DNA from: Kingella potus
GTDB lineage: Bacteria; Pseudomonadota; Gammaproteobacteria; Burkholderiales; Neisseriaceae
Assembly (NCBI RefSeq): GCF_900451175.1
Contig: NZ_UGJJ01000001.1
Coordinates: 1,305,879-1,369,878, forward strand
Reading direction: 5' to 3'
Length of the DNA stretch: 64,000 nt
Below are positions 26,551-35,058 of this stretch, one piece after another. Under the pieces are notes generated by a model. The model ran no database searches. It worked only from the letters and a program-made list of their open reading frames with translations, and was not told where the DNA came from. The position numbers and the translations under genes are program-made. Within the stretch, counting starts at the first letter, position 1. Each line of letters opens with the position of its first letter.

Positions 26551-28944
26551 ATGAAACACCACAACACACTCACGCCGCTCGCGCTCGCAGTCGGCCTGCT
26601 TTTCAGCGGCACGCTTTACGCCGCCGATGCCCCCGATGCCGCTGCCGACAGCGCGGCCAATCCGGCCGAACAAAGCGGCACGCTCGAACAGGTTAAAGTG
26701 AAAGGCCGCCGCCACGCGCCTGCGGCGACGGAGCGGGTAAACGCCGAGACCATTCAGGAACAGATGGTGCGCGACAACCGCGATTTGGTGCGCTATTCGC
26801 CCGATGTGGGCGTGGCCGACCAAGGCCGCCATCAGAAAGGCTTTGCCATTCGCGGCGTGGAAGACAACCGTGTCGGCGTGAGCATCGACGGCGTGGGTCT
26901 GCCCGATTCCGAGGAAAATTCGCTCTACAAACGCTATGGCAACCTGAACACTTCGCGCCAAAGCATCGATCCCGAGCTTGCACGCACCGTTGAAATCGTC
27001 AAAGGTGCGGATTCGTTCAACCAGGGCAGCGGAAATTTAGGGGGGGGGGTTAATTACCGCACCCTTGCCGCCGCCGACATCGTCCAGCCCGACAACAAAC
27101 TGGGTTTCCTGCTGCGCAGCGGCTTTGCCAGCAAAAACCGCGAATGGGTCAATACATTGGGCACGGGTTACCAGGGTGAGAAAGCCGAGGCGGTGCTGAT
27201 GTATTCGCAAAGGCGCGGGCACGAGATGAAAAGCAATGGCGGATTTACCCTGCCGGATGACAGCCGCAAAACCCGCGAATACGGCAACAGCCGCCAGATT
27301 CCCGACGCATCCGAGCATAAAAACCACAGCTTTCTTGCCAAATGGTCGTGGCGTTTCAGCGACAGTCACCATGCAGGCCTGTCGGTAAGCGGCCAGCAGG
27401 GCAGCAATTACATTATTGAAGATTCCGGCGTTTGGAGTCAGAGCGCATACCGCGAATCCGACGACCGTTTCAAACGCCGCACTTGGAACACTTTCTACGA
27501 ATTTACCCCCGATTCCGACTGGCTGGCTTTGGTAAAAGCGGATTTCGATTATCAGAAGGCAGTTACTTCCGCCTACAACTACGAAGGCTACCGCGCGAGA
27601 TACGATTGGCGTGGCCAATATATCGAACGCGAGCCCAGCGACGACAACATCCGCATTTTCACCACCCGCTTGAAACGCCTGTCGCTGCGTGCCGACAGCC
27701 AGCCTTTGGATTTGTGGAAAACACAGCACACGTTTTCGCTGAAAGCGGCCGCCTCCCGCCGCGATTTCGACATTCTGCACAGAGACAGATTCTTCGTCAG
27801 CGGCGCATGGACTCCCTACCAAGAGTCCAGCATGATGTATCCGGTCAAAACCTCGCAATACAATTTTTCGCTGCACGACCGCGTTACGTTCAATAAAACC
27901 TTTTCCGGCTATGCCGGCCTCCGCTACGACCACACCAAAGTGCAGCCGCAGGACTTGAACGGCCTAAGCTGCCGCAACTGTCTGACCCCCAAGCCGGCCG
28001 ACAGCACATTCAAAGGCTGGAGCTGGGTACTCGGAGCAGATGCGAAACTGAACGACGCATGGAAACTCGGATACAGCATCGGCACGGGCTTCCGCATCCC
28101 CAATGCTTCGGAAATGTACTTCGACTACCGGGGCAACGCGGCAGGAGAATGGCTGTCCAATCCCAATCTGAAAGCCGAGCGCAGCCTGACGCAAAACCTC
28201 AACCTGCAAGGCAGCGGCGCAGCGGGCAATCTGGCGGCCAACCTGCACTACACCCGTTACAAAGATTTCCTCTATGAGCAGGAAGTGCTGGTGCGTGAGG
28301 CTAACCCGTCCTATCCCTGGTACAGCCCCAACCCCTACCGCTACAAACCTTTCCAACAAATGCAGAATATGGACAAGGCCAAAATCTACGGCATCGAACT
28401 GACAGGCCGTCTGAATTTGAACAGCTTTACGCCGCTGCCCGAGGGCTTGAAACTGTTTGGCACACTCGGATACAGCAGGGGCAGCTTGGCGGGAGACGCG
28501 GATTTGCTCTCCATCCAGCCCTTTAAAACCGTGGTCGGAATCGATTACGAACAGCCCGCAGGCAAATGGGGCGTGTTCTCCCGCCTGACCCATCAGGGAG
28601 CGAAACACGCGGGCGATGCGAAATACAAAAACTGTAACGGCGCAAGGCGTGATGAAGGCGTGTGCACCTACGACACATGGCCGCATCTGAACAAATCGGC
28701 TTGGATATTCGATATATTCGGCTATTACAAACCGATCAAAACCCTCACTTTCCGTGCGGGCGTGTACAACCTGTTTGACCGCAAATACCACACATGGGAC
28801 AGCCTGCGCGGCCTGAACATCACCGGCGGCCTAGTCAATTCCGTAGGCGTAGGCCCCAACCGCACCTACGGCGGCTATCCCGGCCTCGAACGCTTCTACG
28901 CCCCCGGCCGCAACTATGCCGTGTCGCTGGAATGGAAGTTCTGA
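26551..28944 (+). CDS. hmbR: Haemoglobin receptor HmbR, TonB-dependent, with poly-G tract
   Basis: A 797-residue outer-membrane TonB-dependent receptor. It has a signal peptide (LALAVGLLFSGTLYA), an N-terminal plug (DNRDLVRYSPDVGVADQGRH, then FAIRGVEDNRVGVSIDGVGLPDSEEN) and a beta-barrel ending in the outer-membrane terminus RNYAVSLEWKF, the same ending as meningococcal HmbR. It should bind haemoglobin and import haem. A run of ten G (27040-27049) encodes GGG of GSGNLGGGVNYR and is in frame; gain or loss of one G would truncate the protein near residue 170. Meningococcal hmbR is phase-variable by a poly-G tract. AAGGA precedes the ATG. hemO follows after 705 bp. Confidence 0.92.
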   Translation: MKHHNTLTPLALAVGLLFSGTLYAADAPDAAADSAANPAEQSGTLEQVKVKGRRHAPAATERVNAETIQEQMVRDNRDLVRYSPDVGVADQGRHQKGFAIRGVEDNRVGVSIDGVGLPDSEENSLYKRYGNLNTSRQSIDPELARTVEIVKGADSFNQGSGNLGGGVNYRTLAAADIVQPDNKLGFLLRSGFASKNREWVNTLGTGYQGEKAEAVLMYSQRRGHEMKSNGGFTLPDDSRKTREYGNSRQIPDASEHKNHSFLAKWSWRFSDSHHAGLSVSGQQGSNYIIEDSGVWSQSAYRESDDRFKRRTWNTFYEFTPDSDWLALVKADFDYQKAVTSAYNYEGYRARYDWRGQYIEREPSDDNIRIFTTRLKRLSLRADSQPLDLWKTQHTFSLKAAASRRDFDILHRDRFFVSGAWTPYQESSMMYPVKTSQYNFSLHDRVTFNKTFSGYAGLRYDHTKVQPQDLNGLSCRNCLTPKPADSTFKGWSWVLGADAKLNDAWKLGYSIGTGFRIPNASEMYFDYRGNAAGEWLSNPNLKAERSLTQNLNLQGSGAAGNLAANLHYTRYKDFLYEQEVLVREANPSYPWYSPNPYRYKPFQQMQNMDKAKIYGIELTGRLNLNSFTPLPEGLKLFGTLGYSRGSLAGDADLLSIQPFKTVVGIDYEQPAGKWGVFSRLTHQGAKHAGDAKYKNCNGARRDEGVCTYDTWPHLNKSAWIFDIFGYYKPIKTLTFRAGVYNLFDRKYHTWDSLRGLNITGGLVNSVGVGPNRTYGGYPGLERFYAPGRNYAVSLEWKF
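27040..27049 (+). repeat. G10 homopolymer in hmbR (phase-variation tract)
   Basis: Ten consecutive G within codons 164-166, in the plug domain. In this sequence the gene is in the ON frame. Confidence 0.85.
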
Positions 28945-28956
28945 CAAACAGAAAGA

Positions 28957-28977
28957 AAGCCGCTTGTGCGGCTTTTC
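28957..28977 (+). terminator. Rho-independent terminator of hmbR
   Basis: AAAGCCGC-TTGT-GCGGCTTTT hairpin 12 bp past the stop, immediately followed by an uptake sequence. Confidence 0.8.
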
Positions 28978-28995
28978 AGACGGCCTCTTCTATAT

Positions 28996-29376
28996 CGGAG
29001 GCCGTCTGAAAACAAGAAAAAGCTGCGCAGCAGCTTTTTTTGCGTTTGGGCGGCACAGCCTGCGGCGGGTTTGCTGCTTGCCGGTTTTTTGGGACGCGTG
29101 CGTCGCCTTTGGGCGACACACCCTACACAAGGTAATCTGCGTAGGGTGTGTGGCGCAGCCACGCACGCGGCTGTTGTTTTTTCAGGCGGCCTTTTCTGTA
29201 TCGGAGGCCGTCTGAAAATAAGAAAAAGCTGCGCGGCAGCTTTTTTGCGTTTGGGCGGCACATCCTGCGGCGGGTTTGCTGCTTGCCGCTTTTTTAGAAC
29301 GCGTGCGTCGCCTTTGGGTGGCACACTCTACACAAGGCCAATCTGCGTAGGGTGTGTGGCGCAGCCACGCACGCGT
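28996..29376. repeat. Two direct copies of a composite DUS-hairpin-REP module
   Basis: Each copy (28996-29169, 29203-29376) runs: AGGCCGTCTGAAAA, hairpin AAAGCTGCGC-GGCAGCTTTTTT (or close variant), GCGTTTGGGCGGCA, a short linker, an inverted REP-like hairpin ending ACACACCCTAC, a linker of about 15 bp, and a direct copy GTAGG-GTGTGTGGC-GCA-GCCACGCAC. Between and after the copies are uptake sequences. Further copies lie at 30614-30790 and, inverted, 38805-38998. Confidence 0.8.
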
Positions 29377-29465
29377 TTTATGCTGTCCGACGGTATTTTC
29401 AGACGGCCTGACTTCTGTGGCGCGGCTCTTGCTTCATGTTTTCGTGATACTAAAAAATCGTGAAG

Positions 29466-29481
29466 TTTCAATATCTTGAAA
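29466..29481. promoter_or_regulatory. Operator-like inverted repeat upstream of hemO
   Basis: TTTCAA-TATC-TTGAAA, a perfect 6-4-6 palindrome in the A+T-rich region about 170 bp before hemO, next to TATAAA. It may be a regulator site; it does not match a Fur box well. Confidence 0.3.
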
Positions 29482-29649
29482 TTATAAAATATTTGCCTTT
29501 CCGGATTTTGTCGGGCATAATCCGTCCGTGTTCGGATAAACGTTTGCATTACTGCCGTTTTTGCAGCAATACGTTTTTTTCTGATTTTTCAGACGGCCTT
29601 TTCCGTCTGCGCCAACCTGTTTCACAACCCGTCAAATAAAGGAAATATT

Positions 29650-30279
29650 ATGAGCAGCGACACCCGTAGCGAACTGACTTTCGCCAAAAAACTGAAAGAG
29701 CAGACCACCACCATCCACGACAGCGTGGACAATTTGGTGATGTCGGTCGAGCCGTTTGCAAACAATGCCAATTACATCAAGTTTTTGAAACTGCAATCGG
29801 TGTTCCACAAAGCGGTGGACCATATCTATAAAGATGCGGAGCTGAACAAGGCGATTCCCGAGCTGGAATACATGGCGCGTTATGATGCGGTGGTGAAGGA
29901 TTTGGCGGATTTGGGCGAGCAGCCTTATGCCTACGACAAAGAGCTGCCGCACGAAAGCGGCAATAAGGCCATCGGCTGGCTTTATTGCGCCGAAGGCTCG
30001 AATCTGGGCGCGGCATTTTTGTTCAAACACGCGCAGAAACTCGATTTCGACGGCGAAAAAGGCGCGCGCCATCTGGCTCCGCATCCCGCAGGGCGCGGCA
30101 AACACTGGCGGGCTTTTGTGGAGCTTTTAAACGCGCTGCCGCTGGACGAAGCGGCGCAGGCCGAGGCGATCGAGGGTGCGAAAGAGGCGTTTGCCTTCTA
30201 TAAGGTGGTGCTGCGCGAGACTTTCGGCCTGCCCGCCGGTGCGGAAGCCCCCGCAGGTATGCAGGCACACCGCCATTAA
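29650..30279 (+). CDS. hemO: Haem oxygenase HemO
   Basis: A 209-residue neisserial haem oxygenase that opens haem to biliverdin with release of iron and CO. The proximal ligand is His23 (TTTIHDSVDN), the same number as in meningococcal HemO, and the distal helix shows GWLYCAEGSNLGAAFLF. ATG follows AAAGGAAATATT. In meningococci hemO sits upstream of hmbR; here it lies downstream with repeats between, so the two may be transcribed separately. The protein ends His-rich (AHRH). Confidence 0.93.
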   Translation: MSSDTRSELTFAKKLKEQTTTIHDSVDNLVMSVEPFANNANYIKFLKLQSVFHKAVDHIYKDAELNKAIPELEYMARYDAVVKDLADLGEQPYAYDKELPHESGNKAIGWLYCAEGSNLGAAFLFKHAQKLDFDGEKGARHLAPHPAGRGKHWRAFVELLNALPLDEAAQAEAIEGAKEAFAFYKVVLRETFGLPAGAEAPAGMQAHRH

Positions 30280-30854
30280 GCCTGCTTCCTTGAAAGCATT
30301 GAGGCCGTCTGAAAAGTTTTCAGACGGCCTTTTGCTGTTTGGCACGTGGCTTGCGGCGGGCGGCTTTGGCAAACCTGCAAACGGTTTGTTTCGGTTTGTC
30401 GTGAGACAAAATAAAAGCGGGCACTTGTGCCGAGAAGGGCGCAGCGGATGATGGGGCAGGGTGCGTCGCCCTAGCGGCTTACGCGGTTTCAGAATACCTG
30501 TAAACCAAAGAACGCGTGCGTTGCCTTTGGCGACACACCCTACACAAGGGTCAATCTGCGTAGGGTGTGTGGCGCAGCCACGCACGCGGCTGTTGTTTTT
30601 CAGACGGCCTCTTTGCATCGGAGGCCGTCTGAAAACAAAAAAAGCTGCGCGGCAGCTTTTTTGCGTTTGGGCGGCATATTTTGCGGCGGGTTTGCTGCTC
30701 GCCGGTTTTTTGGGACGCGTGCGTCGCTTGGGCGACACACCTTACATAAGGCCAATCTGCGTAGGGTGTGTGGTGCAGCCACGCACGCGGTTTTTGCGGC
30801 AGTTCAAATCCGTTGCTGCTTGTCGGACGCGTGCGTCGCTTTTGGCGACACACG
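30280..30854. other. Gene-free interval after hemO, filled with repeats
   Basis: 575 bp with an uptake-sequence terminator, a degraded REP-like copy, a REP pair, the third copy of the composite module and a last inverted REP that abuts the serine-hydrolase gene. No gene seen. Confidence 0.6.
30299..30336 (+). terminator. Uptake-sequence terminator of hemO
   Basis: GAGGCCGTCTGAAAA directly joined to TTTTCAGACGGCCTTTT. Confidence 0.75.
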
Positions 30855-30857
30855 CTA
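30457..30857. repeat. REP-like cluster including composite module copy 3
   Basis: A degenerate copy near 30457-30490; an inverted/direct pair at 30511-30542 and 30560-30588; the composite module at 30614-30790 (REPs at 30714-30744 and 30761-30790); and a final inverted copy at 30827-30857 whose GTAG foot overlaps the stop codon of the next gene. Confidence 0.75.
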
Positions 30858-32207
30858 CCTGCCGCCCGCCGTTTCTTCCAGCCACAGGCGCACGGTTTTG
30901 CCGTTTTTAAAATCGGCGTTGCCTTCAAAGGTGCGGTGTTCGCAGATGACGCGGTAGTCGCGTTCTTTGACCGGGCCGTTGTTTTGGTGGCGGGTGGGTT
31001 CGGCGCGGCAGCGGCCTGCGTCGGCGAATTTGGCGTGCAAATCTTTCAGACGGCCTTTGGGGACGGCGGGGTGGGGTTTGCCTTGTCTGATGCGCTGCAA
31101 CACGCGCTCGAAGTCGCGGGTAAGGGCGGGGTAGCGGTCGGCGATGGCGGCGTTGGTTTTTTTGTAGCGGGGGTTGGCGCGTTCGGCGATGCCTTCGATC
31201 AGGGCTTCGGTGTCTGTGCCGGCGAGGTTGGTGAGGATGACGATGTCGGTGCCGTCGCCTTCGTAGCGGCGCAACTCGGTGCTGAAGCCCTGCCATGCGC
31301 CGGGGTGGCCGCTCATGGGGCTGCCGTCGGGGGCGGGTACGAGCGACCAGCCGAAGCCGTAGGGGTAGGTGTCGCCGTTGCTGAGGCGGGCGGGGGTGAA
31401 GATTTCGCGCCATGACTCGGGGCGCAGGATTTTGCGCCGGCGCACGGCTTCGAGCCAGCGGCGGTAGTCGTTGAGGGTGAGGTAGAGCGAGCCGTCGGCG
31501 GTTTGGTTGTGGTAGGGGGCGACCCATTCTTGGTTTTTCAGGCTGCCGTCGTTGTCGTCCAGCTCGTAGCCTGCGGCGCGGTTTGGCACGATGTCGCGCT
31601 CGCTGATGACGCGGGCGGAGGTCATGCCCAGCGGTGCGAATACGCGTTCGCGCAGGATTTCGCCGTAGTGTTTGCCGGATACGCGGGTGATGATTGCGCC
31701 CAATAGGGCGTAGCCGTTGTTGCTGTATGCCCAGCGGCTGCCGGCTTTGAATTGCAGCGGTGCGGCGTAGATGCGGCGCAGCATTTGTTTTTCGCTGCTG
31801 TTTTGCTGCCAGTCGGTTTCGGTGCTGCCGATGCCGCCGGTGTGGTTGAGCAGGTGGCGCACGGTAACCGGCTGCCAGCTTTTGGGGGCTTCGGGCAGGT
31901 AGGTGCGCACGGATTGGTCGAGGCGGATTTTGCCGTCTTCCGCCAGCAGCATCACGGCGGCGGCGGTGAACATTTTGCCGATGGAGGCTGCCTGAAATAC
32001 GGTGTCGGGGCTTACGGGGACTTGGTGTTCCACGTTTGCCAGCCCGTAGCCCTGCTGTTTGACGATGTTGCCGTTTTGGTAGATGCCCAGCGCGATGCCG
32101 GGGATGTGGCGGCGTTGCTGTTCGGCGCGGACGTAGTCGTCTATGGGGTCGGCTTGGGCGGCGGGCAGAAGGGCGGCGAGGATGAGGGCGGTGAGGGTTT
32201 TTTTCAT
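30855..32207 (-). CDS. Class C beta-lactamase-family serine hydrolase
   Basis: A 450-residue exported protein of the AmpC/DD-peptidase/esterase fold. It has a signal peptide (LTALILAALLPAAQA), the nucleophile motif S-I-G-K in FQAASIGKMF, the Tyr motif YSNNGYALLG and an H-P-G in place of K-T-G (MSGHPGAWQG), typical of non-penicillinase members. The substrate is unknown. The last 60 residues lie beyond the usual fold. The stop TAG is the TAG of a REP-like GTAG foot. Kingella/Simonsiella-dialect uptake sequences lie inside the gene (AGGCTGCCTGAA at 31985-31996; a one-mismatch copy near 31540) and just upstream of it, suggesting transfer. Confidence 0.82.
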   Translation of the reverse strand: MKKTLTALILAALLPAAQADPIDDYVRAEQQRRHIPGIALGIYQNGNIVKQQGYGLANVEHQVPVSPDTVFQAASIGKMFTAAAVMLLAEDGKIRLDQSVRTYLPEAPKSWQPVTVRHLLNHTGGIGSTETDWQQNSSEKQMLRRIYAAPLQFKAGSRWAYSNNGYALLGAIITRVSGKHYGEILRERVFAPLGMTSARVISERDIVPNRAAGYELDDNDGSLKNQEWVAPYHNQTADGSLYLTLNDYRRWLEAVRRRKILRPESWREIFTPARLSNGDTYPYGFGWSLVPAPDGSPMSGHPGAWQGFSTELRRYEGDGTDIVILTNLAGTDTEALIEGIAERANPRYKKTNAAIADRYPALTRDFERVLQRIRQGKPHPAVPKGRLKDLHAKFADAGRCRAEPTRHQNNGPVKERDYRVICEHRTFEGNADFKNGKTVRLWLEETAGGR

Positions 32208-32230
32208 GGGATTGGCTCCATGTCGGTGCT

Positions 32231-32261
32231 TTCAGGCTGCCTTGCTTTGAGGCCGTCTGAA
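32231..32261. repeat. Adjacent Kingella-dialect and AG-dialect uptake sequences
   Basis: TTCAGGCTGCCT (complement of AGGCAGCCTGAA) at 32231-32242 is followed by AGGCCGTCTGAA at 32250-32261. Two dialects side by side between the SDR and serine-hydrolase genes. Confidence 0.8.
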
Positions 32262-32270
32262 AAGCGGGGT

Positions 32271-33002
32271 TTAGCCGTTACGCAAAATACGGTAGGCAAG
32301 ATTCGGTGCGATGCGCAGCAGTTGTTTGAGCAGGCGGGTTTTGCCGATATAGCATTCGTTGCGGCCGTTTTCAATGGCGCGGATGATGGCGGCAGCGGCC
32401 TCTTCGGGCGTTATTTTGCCCGAACCGCGTCCGTCGGTCATGCGGGTGGCTACCAGCGGCGGGACGATTTCCTGTATTTTGACATGCGGTGCGGCAGTTT
32501 CGGTCTGATAGCGCAGGGCGCGGGTGAAGTTGTGCAGACCAGCTTTGGCGGCGCAGTACACCGGTGCGCTTTTTTTCGGTGCCAGTGCCAGCGCGGTGGT
32601 GATGTTGACGATTGCGCCCTGCTGCTGTTTGGCGATAAGGGGCAGCAGGGCGGCGGCAAGCGCGACGGGGGCTTCGAGGTTCAGCGCCAACTCTTGTGCG
32701 AGCGTGGTTTGCAGGGATTGTGCTTCGCCGCCGATGAAGTCGAGCGGATGCTGTATGGCGGCATTGTTAATCAGGACGGAGGTATCGGGGTGTTCGTTGC
32801 GTATCCGGCTGACGAGGTCGGCGCGTTCGGCGGGCGAGGCGAGGTCGCAACGGTAGTAAACGACACCGTGCAGCGGGTGTTCGGGGCGGCTGCGGGCGCA
32901 GGTGATGACGCTTGCGCCACGGCTTTGGAGCTGTGCGGCAAGTGCCGCGCCGATGCCGGACGTGCCGCCGGTTATCAGGATTTTCTGTTTGGCAAGATTC
33001 AT
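32271..33002 (-). CDS. Short-chain dehydrogenase/reductase, DltE-like
   Basis: A 243-residue classical SDR with NAD(P) motif TGGTSGIG (about 12-19), NNAA, and the active-site Y-x-x-x-K in VYCAAKAGLHNFTRAL. The position of the usual catalytic Ser falls in NITTALALAP and reads Thr, an oddity. The C-terminal KLLRIAPNLAYRIL-like tail resembles DltE-type SDRs. The substrate is unknown. The start at 33002 (MNLAKQKILITGG) is where the Rossmann fold begins. Confidence 0.82.
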   Translation of the reverse strand: MNLAKQKILITGGTSGIGAALAAQLQSRGASVITCARSRPEHPLHGVVYYRCDLASPAERADLVSRIRNEHPDTSVLINNAAIQHPLDFIGGEAQSLQTTLAQELALNLEAPVALAAALLPLIAKQQQGAIVNITTALALAPKKSAPVYCAAKAGLHNFTRALRYQTETAAPHVKIQEIVPPLVATRMTDGRGSGKITPEEAAAAIIRAIENGRNECYIGKTRLLKQLLRIAPNLAYRILRNG

Positions 33003-33018
33003 GGCTTTCCTTTCTGTG

Positions 33019-33048
33019 CGGCCGTCTGAAAGTTTTTCAGACGGCCTG
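33019..33048 (-). terminator. Uptake-sequence hairpin upstream of the SDR gene
   Basis: GGCCGTCTGAAAG and TTTTTCAGACGGCC nearly abut, between the DUF2834 gene and the SDR gene. Confidence 0.55.
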
Positions 33049-33129
33049 TATATGGTTTGAATGTTTTGCGGGACGGGTGGCTGGCTTGGGCTGCCCCGCC
33101 ATCCCCAAGCCGCGTTTAGGTAATACTGT

Positions 33130-33447
33130 TCAGCCCTTCTCTTGGCGGATTGCCGTCTCACGCAACAGCAGAAACAGCGGCAGCGCGAAAGAAACGCCGA
33201 CCGCCAAGCCCAAAACCGACCACATCATCTGTTTTTTCCCCAGCCTGAACGACTCCGACACCGCAAAAGCAATAAAAACCAAGGCCGAAATAATAACATC
33301 GAGGGCAAAGAAGGTGCTGGTGCGGCTGTCAAACAATTCTTTGAAAAACAAGCCCGCATCAAGCCCGTTTTCCACAACAAACAGGCAAAACGGGGTTAGG
33401 GGCAGCACCGCGCCGACCAAGCACAGCAGGACATAGAGCTTAACCAT
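33130..33447 (-). CDS. DUF2834-family membrane protein
   Basis: A 105-residue protein with three hydrophobic segments (about 4-24, 45-65, 75-97) and the DUF2834 pattern: ENGLDAGLFFKELFDSRTST, then FALDVIISALVF and GVSFALPLFLLLRE. Function unknown. GGAGACGGA directly precedes the ATG. Confidence 0.8.
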   Translation of the reverse strand: MVKLYVLLCLVGAVLPLTPFCLFVVENGLDAGLFFKELFDSRTSTFFALDVIISALVFIAFAVSESFRLGKKQMMWSVLGLAVGVSFALPLFLLLRETAIRQEKG

Positions 33448-33669
33448 TCCGTCTCCTTGTGTTTTTTACAAAGTATTTTCACGAACGTGCCAAGGGGTCG
33501 TGCCGCGTCAAACCGCAACTGCCGCACGGTTGGCAAAACAACAGCCAAAAAACCGCATCGGTTTGCCCGCCTCCGCCCAAACGGCAGGGACGGTCTTGCT
33601 TATGGCCGCCGTTGCTCGGCTTGCGTCAGGGTTTCAGGCTGCCTCTGCCTGCCTGCTTCGGCACGGTGC

Positions 33670-34066
33670 TTATGCCTGCCGCGCACCCCACAGCATCAGC
33701 GCGGCGCAGATGAGGAAGAGTATCCATTGTCCGAGCAGCAGATAGTTTGTTCTTTTGGGCGCGGGCGGCTGCGAGCTGCGCCAGCCATGCGATGCTCCAC
33801 GCGGTAAGGTAGGCGGCAAGCAGACAGGCGGCGGTCTGTTTGTCGGCAATGATGTCGGTAAAGGCGAGCAGCCATGATGCGGCGGCTAGCAGCAGCAAAT
33901 CGATGCTGGCGAGCTGGAACACGCAGGCGGCCTGCAACCAGTGCCGCTCTGTTTGCGGGTTTGGCGCATGGGGGCGCAGCGCGGCGGTTTCGCGCGTGCC
34001 GATAAAAAAGTGGGCGGCCAGTGCCAGCGTGATGAGGACGGCGGCGGCAAAAAAGGGGATGTTCAC
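33670..34066 (-). pseudogene. Four-helix membrane protein with a frameshift near its end
   Basis: From ATG 34066 the frame encodes MNIPFFAAAVLITLALAAHF, further helices (IDLLLLAAASWLLAF and ACLLAAYLTAWSIAWLAQLA), then drifts into non-membrane sequence. Dropping one base in the AAAA run at 33753-33756 (plus-strand TTTT) restores a fourth helix, NYLLLGQWILFLICAALMLW, and a stop at 33670, giving 131 residues. The unshifted frame runs on to 33626. It is either a real frameshift or a base-call error. No family recognised. It sits in the block with Kingella-dialect uptake sequences (33633-33644, 34099-34110). Confidence 0.65.
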
Positions 34067-34108
34067 GGCGGTTTCCTTGTTGGCGTGACGGACGGGGTTT
34101 CAGGCTGC

Positions 34109-34510
34109 CTATCCGTTTTCCCATTCGATGCCGCTGATGTGCGGATGGGCGCGTAACACGCTGTCCAGCGCGGCGGCGAGTCTGCCTACGGCGGGGCGGG
34201 TGTCCACCGCGCGGAACAGGCGTTTGAGCGGGCGGACGGCTGGGCGGTCGGGCGTGATAAAGCAGCGGAATGCCGGCTCTCCGCCGTCGTCCATATTGCC
34301 GCAGCCGAGATAGAGCGGGAAATCGGCGTTGGCAAAGGCGATTTCCCAACCCCAGTCTTCTGCGTAGCAGTCGGTTACCGCCAAGCCGTGCGCGGGCAGT
34401 TCGGCGGCAAGCCATTGGGCGAGTTTTTTGCCGTAGCATTGCGGGGCATTGACGGTGTCGTTTTCTACGGGCGCAAAGGCGTTGGAGCGGAAGGTAACGG
34501 TGGTTTGCAT
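34109..34510 (-). CDS. Hypothetical protein
   Basis: 133 residues from ATG 34510 (MQTTVTFRSNAFAPVENDTV), soluble, with the stretches EDWGWEIAFANADFPLYLGC and FRCFITPDRP. The frame is open upstream to 34660, but that part is translated uptake sequence. No signal peptide, no membrane segment, no family recognised. A Kingella-dialect uptake sequence overlaps its stop. Confidence 0.55.
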   Translation of the reverse strand: MQTTVTFRSNAFAPVENDTVNAPQCYGKKLAQWLAAELPAHGLAVTDCYAEDWGWEIAFANADFPLYLGCGNMDDGGEPAFRCFITPDRPAVRPLKRLFRAVDTRPAVGRLAAALDSVLRAHPHISGIEWENG

Positions 34511-35058
34511 GGGGTTTTCGGGGCTGGTGTGTTTGGGTTTTGCCGAATTTGCCGTGTTCGTTTTCAGGCTGCCCTGATGCCGTCTGAAAGGCAGCCTGAA
34601 AACGGGCGCAGCGGGTTTCAGCGAAGCTAAAACGCTTTCGGCTTGCCAATCGCTTGCCATAGGGCTTTAGCTTTGCAGAAGCGCGTAAACCCGCTTTCAG
34701 ACGGCATCAAAGCCGTCCAGCCGTTATTCAAACGCCAAACCGCCCGCCGGCTCTGCCCGCGTGTTCAGGCGTTGTTCCGATTTTGCTACAAACGGGTTTG
34801 CGGTATCCCACGCATATTGCCTGCCTGTTTTGGTGAAGCGTCTTTCGGGTTTTCAGACGGCCTGTTTTCGTTTGGCGGTATGCATTGTGCGGGCGGCGGG
34901 ATCGGTTGGAAAGTTTGTCTGCCTGCTGTGTTTTCTGCCGTTGGCTTTTGGGTTTTCAGGCTGCCTGTTTTGCTGTGTCAGGCCGTCTGAAAAACCGTTT
35001 CAGACGGCCTCAAAAGCTGCCTGAAACCTGTTGGCGCGGTTTTCAGGCTGCCTTGTGC
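34511..35058. repeat. Gene-free mosaic of uptake sequences in several dialects
   Basis: 548 bp without a convincing gene. It contains the meningococcal form ATGCCGTCTGAA (34577-34588, and inverted near 34698), Kingella-form AGGCAGCCTGAA (34589-34600, inverted at 34955-34966 and 35042-35053), an AG-form pair near 34980-35015 and an AGCTGCCTGAA-type copy right after it. Nowhere else in the window are so many dialects mixed. Confidence 0.75.

Larger units (their letters stand above)
28945..29649. other. Gene-free hmbR-hemO interval
   Basis: 705 bp. It holds the hmbR terminator, two direct copies of a composite uptake-sequence/REP module, and the hemO promoter region (A+T-rich from about 29440). 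No gene seen. Confidence 0.65.
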
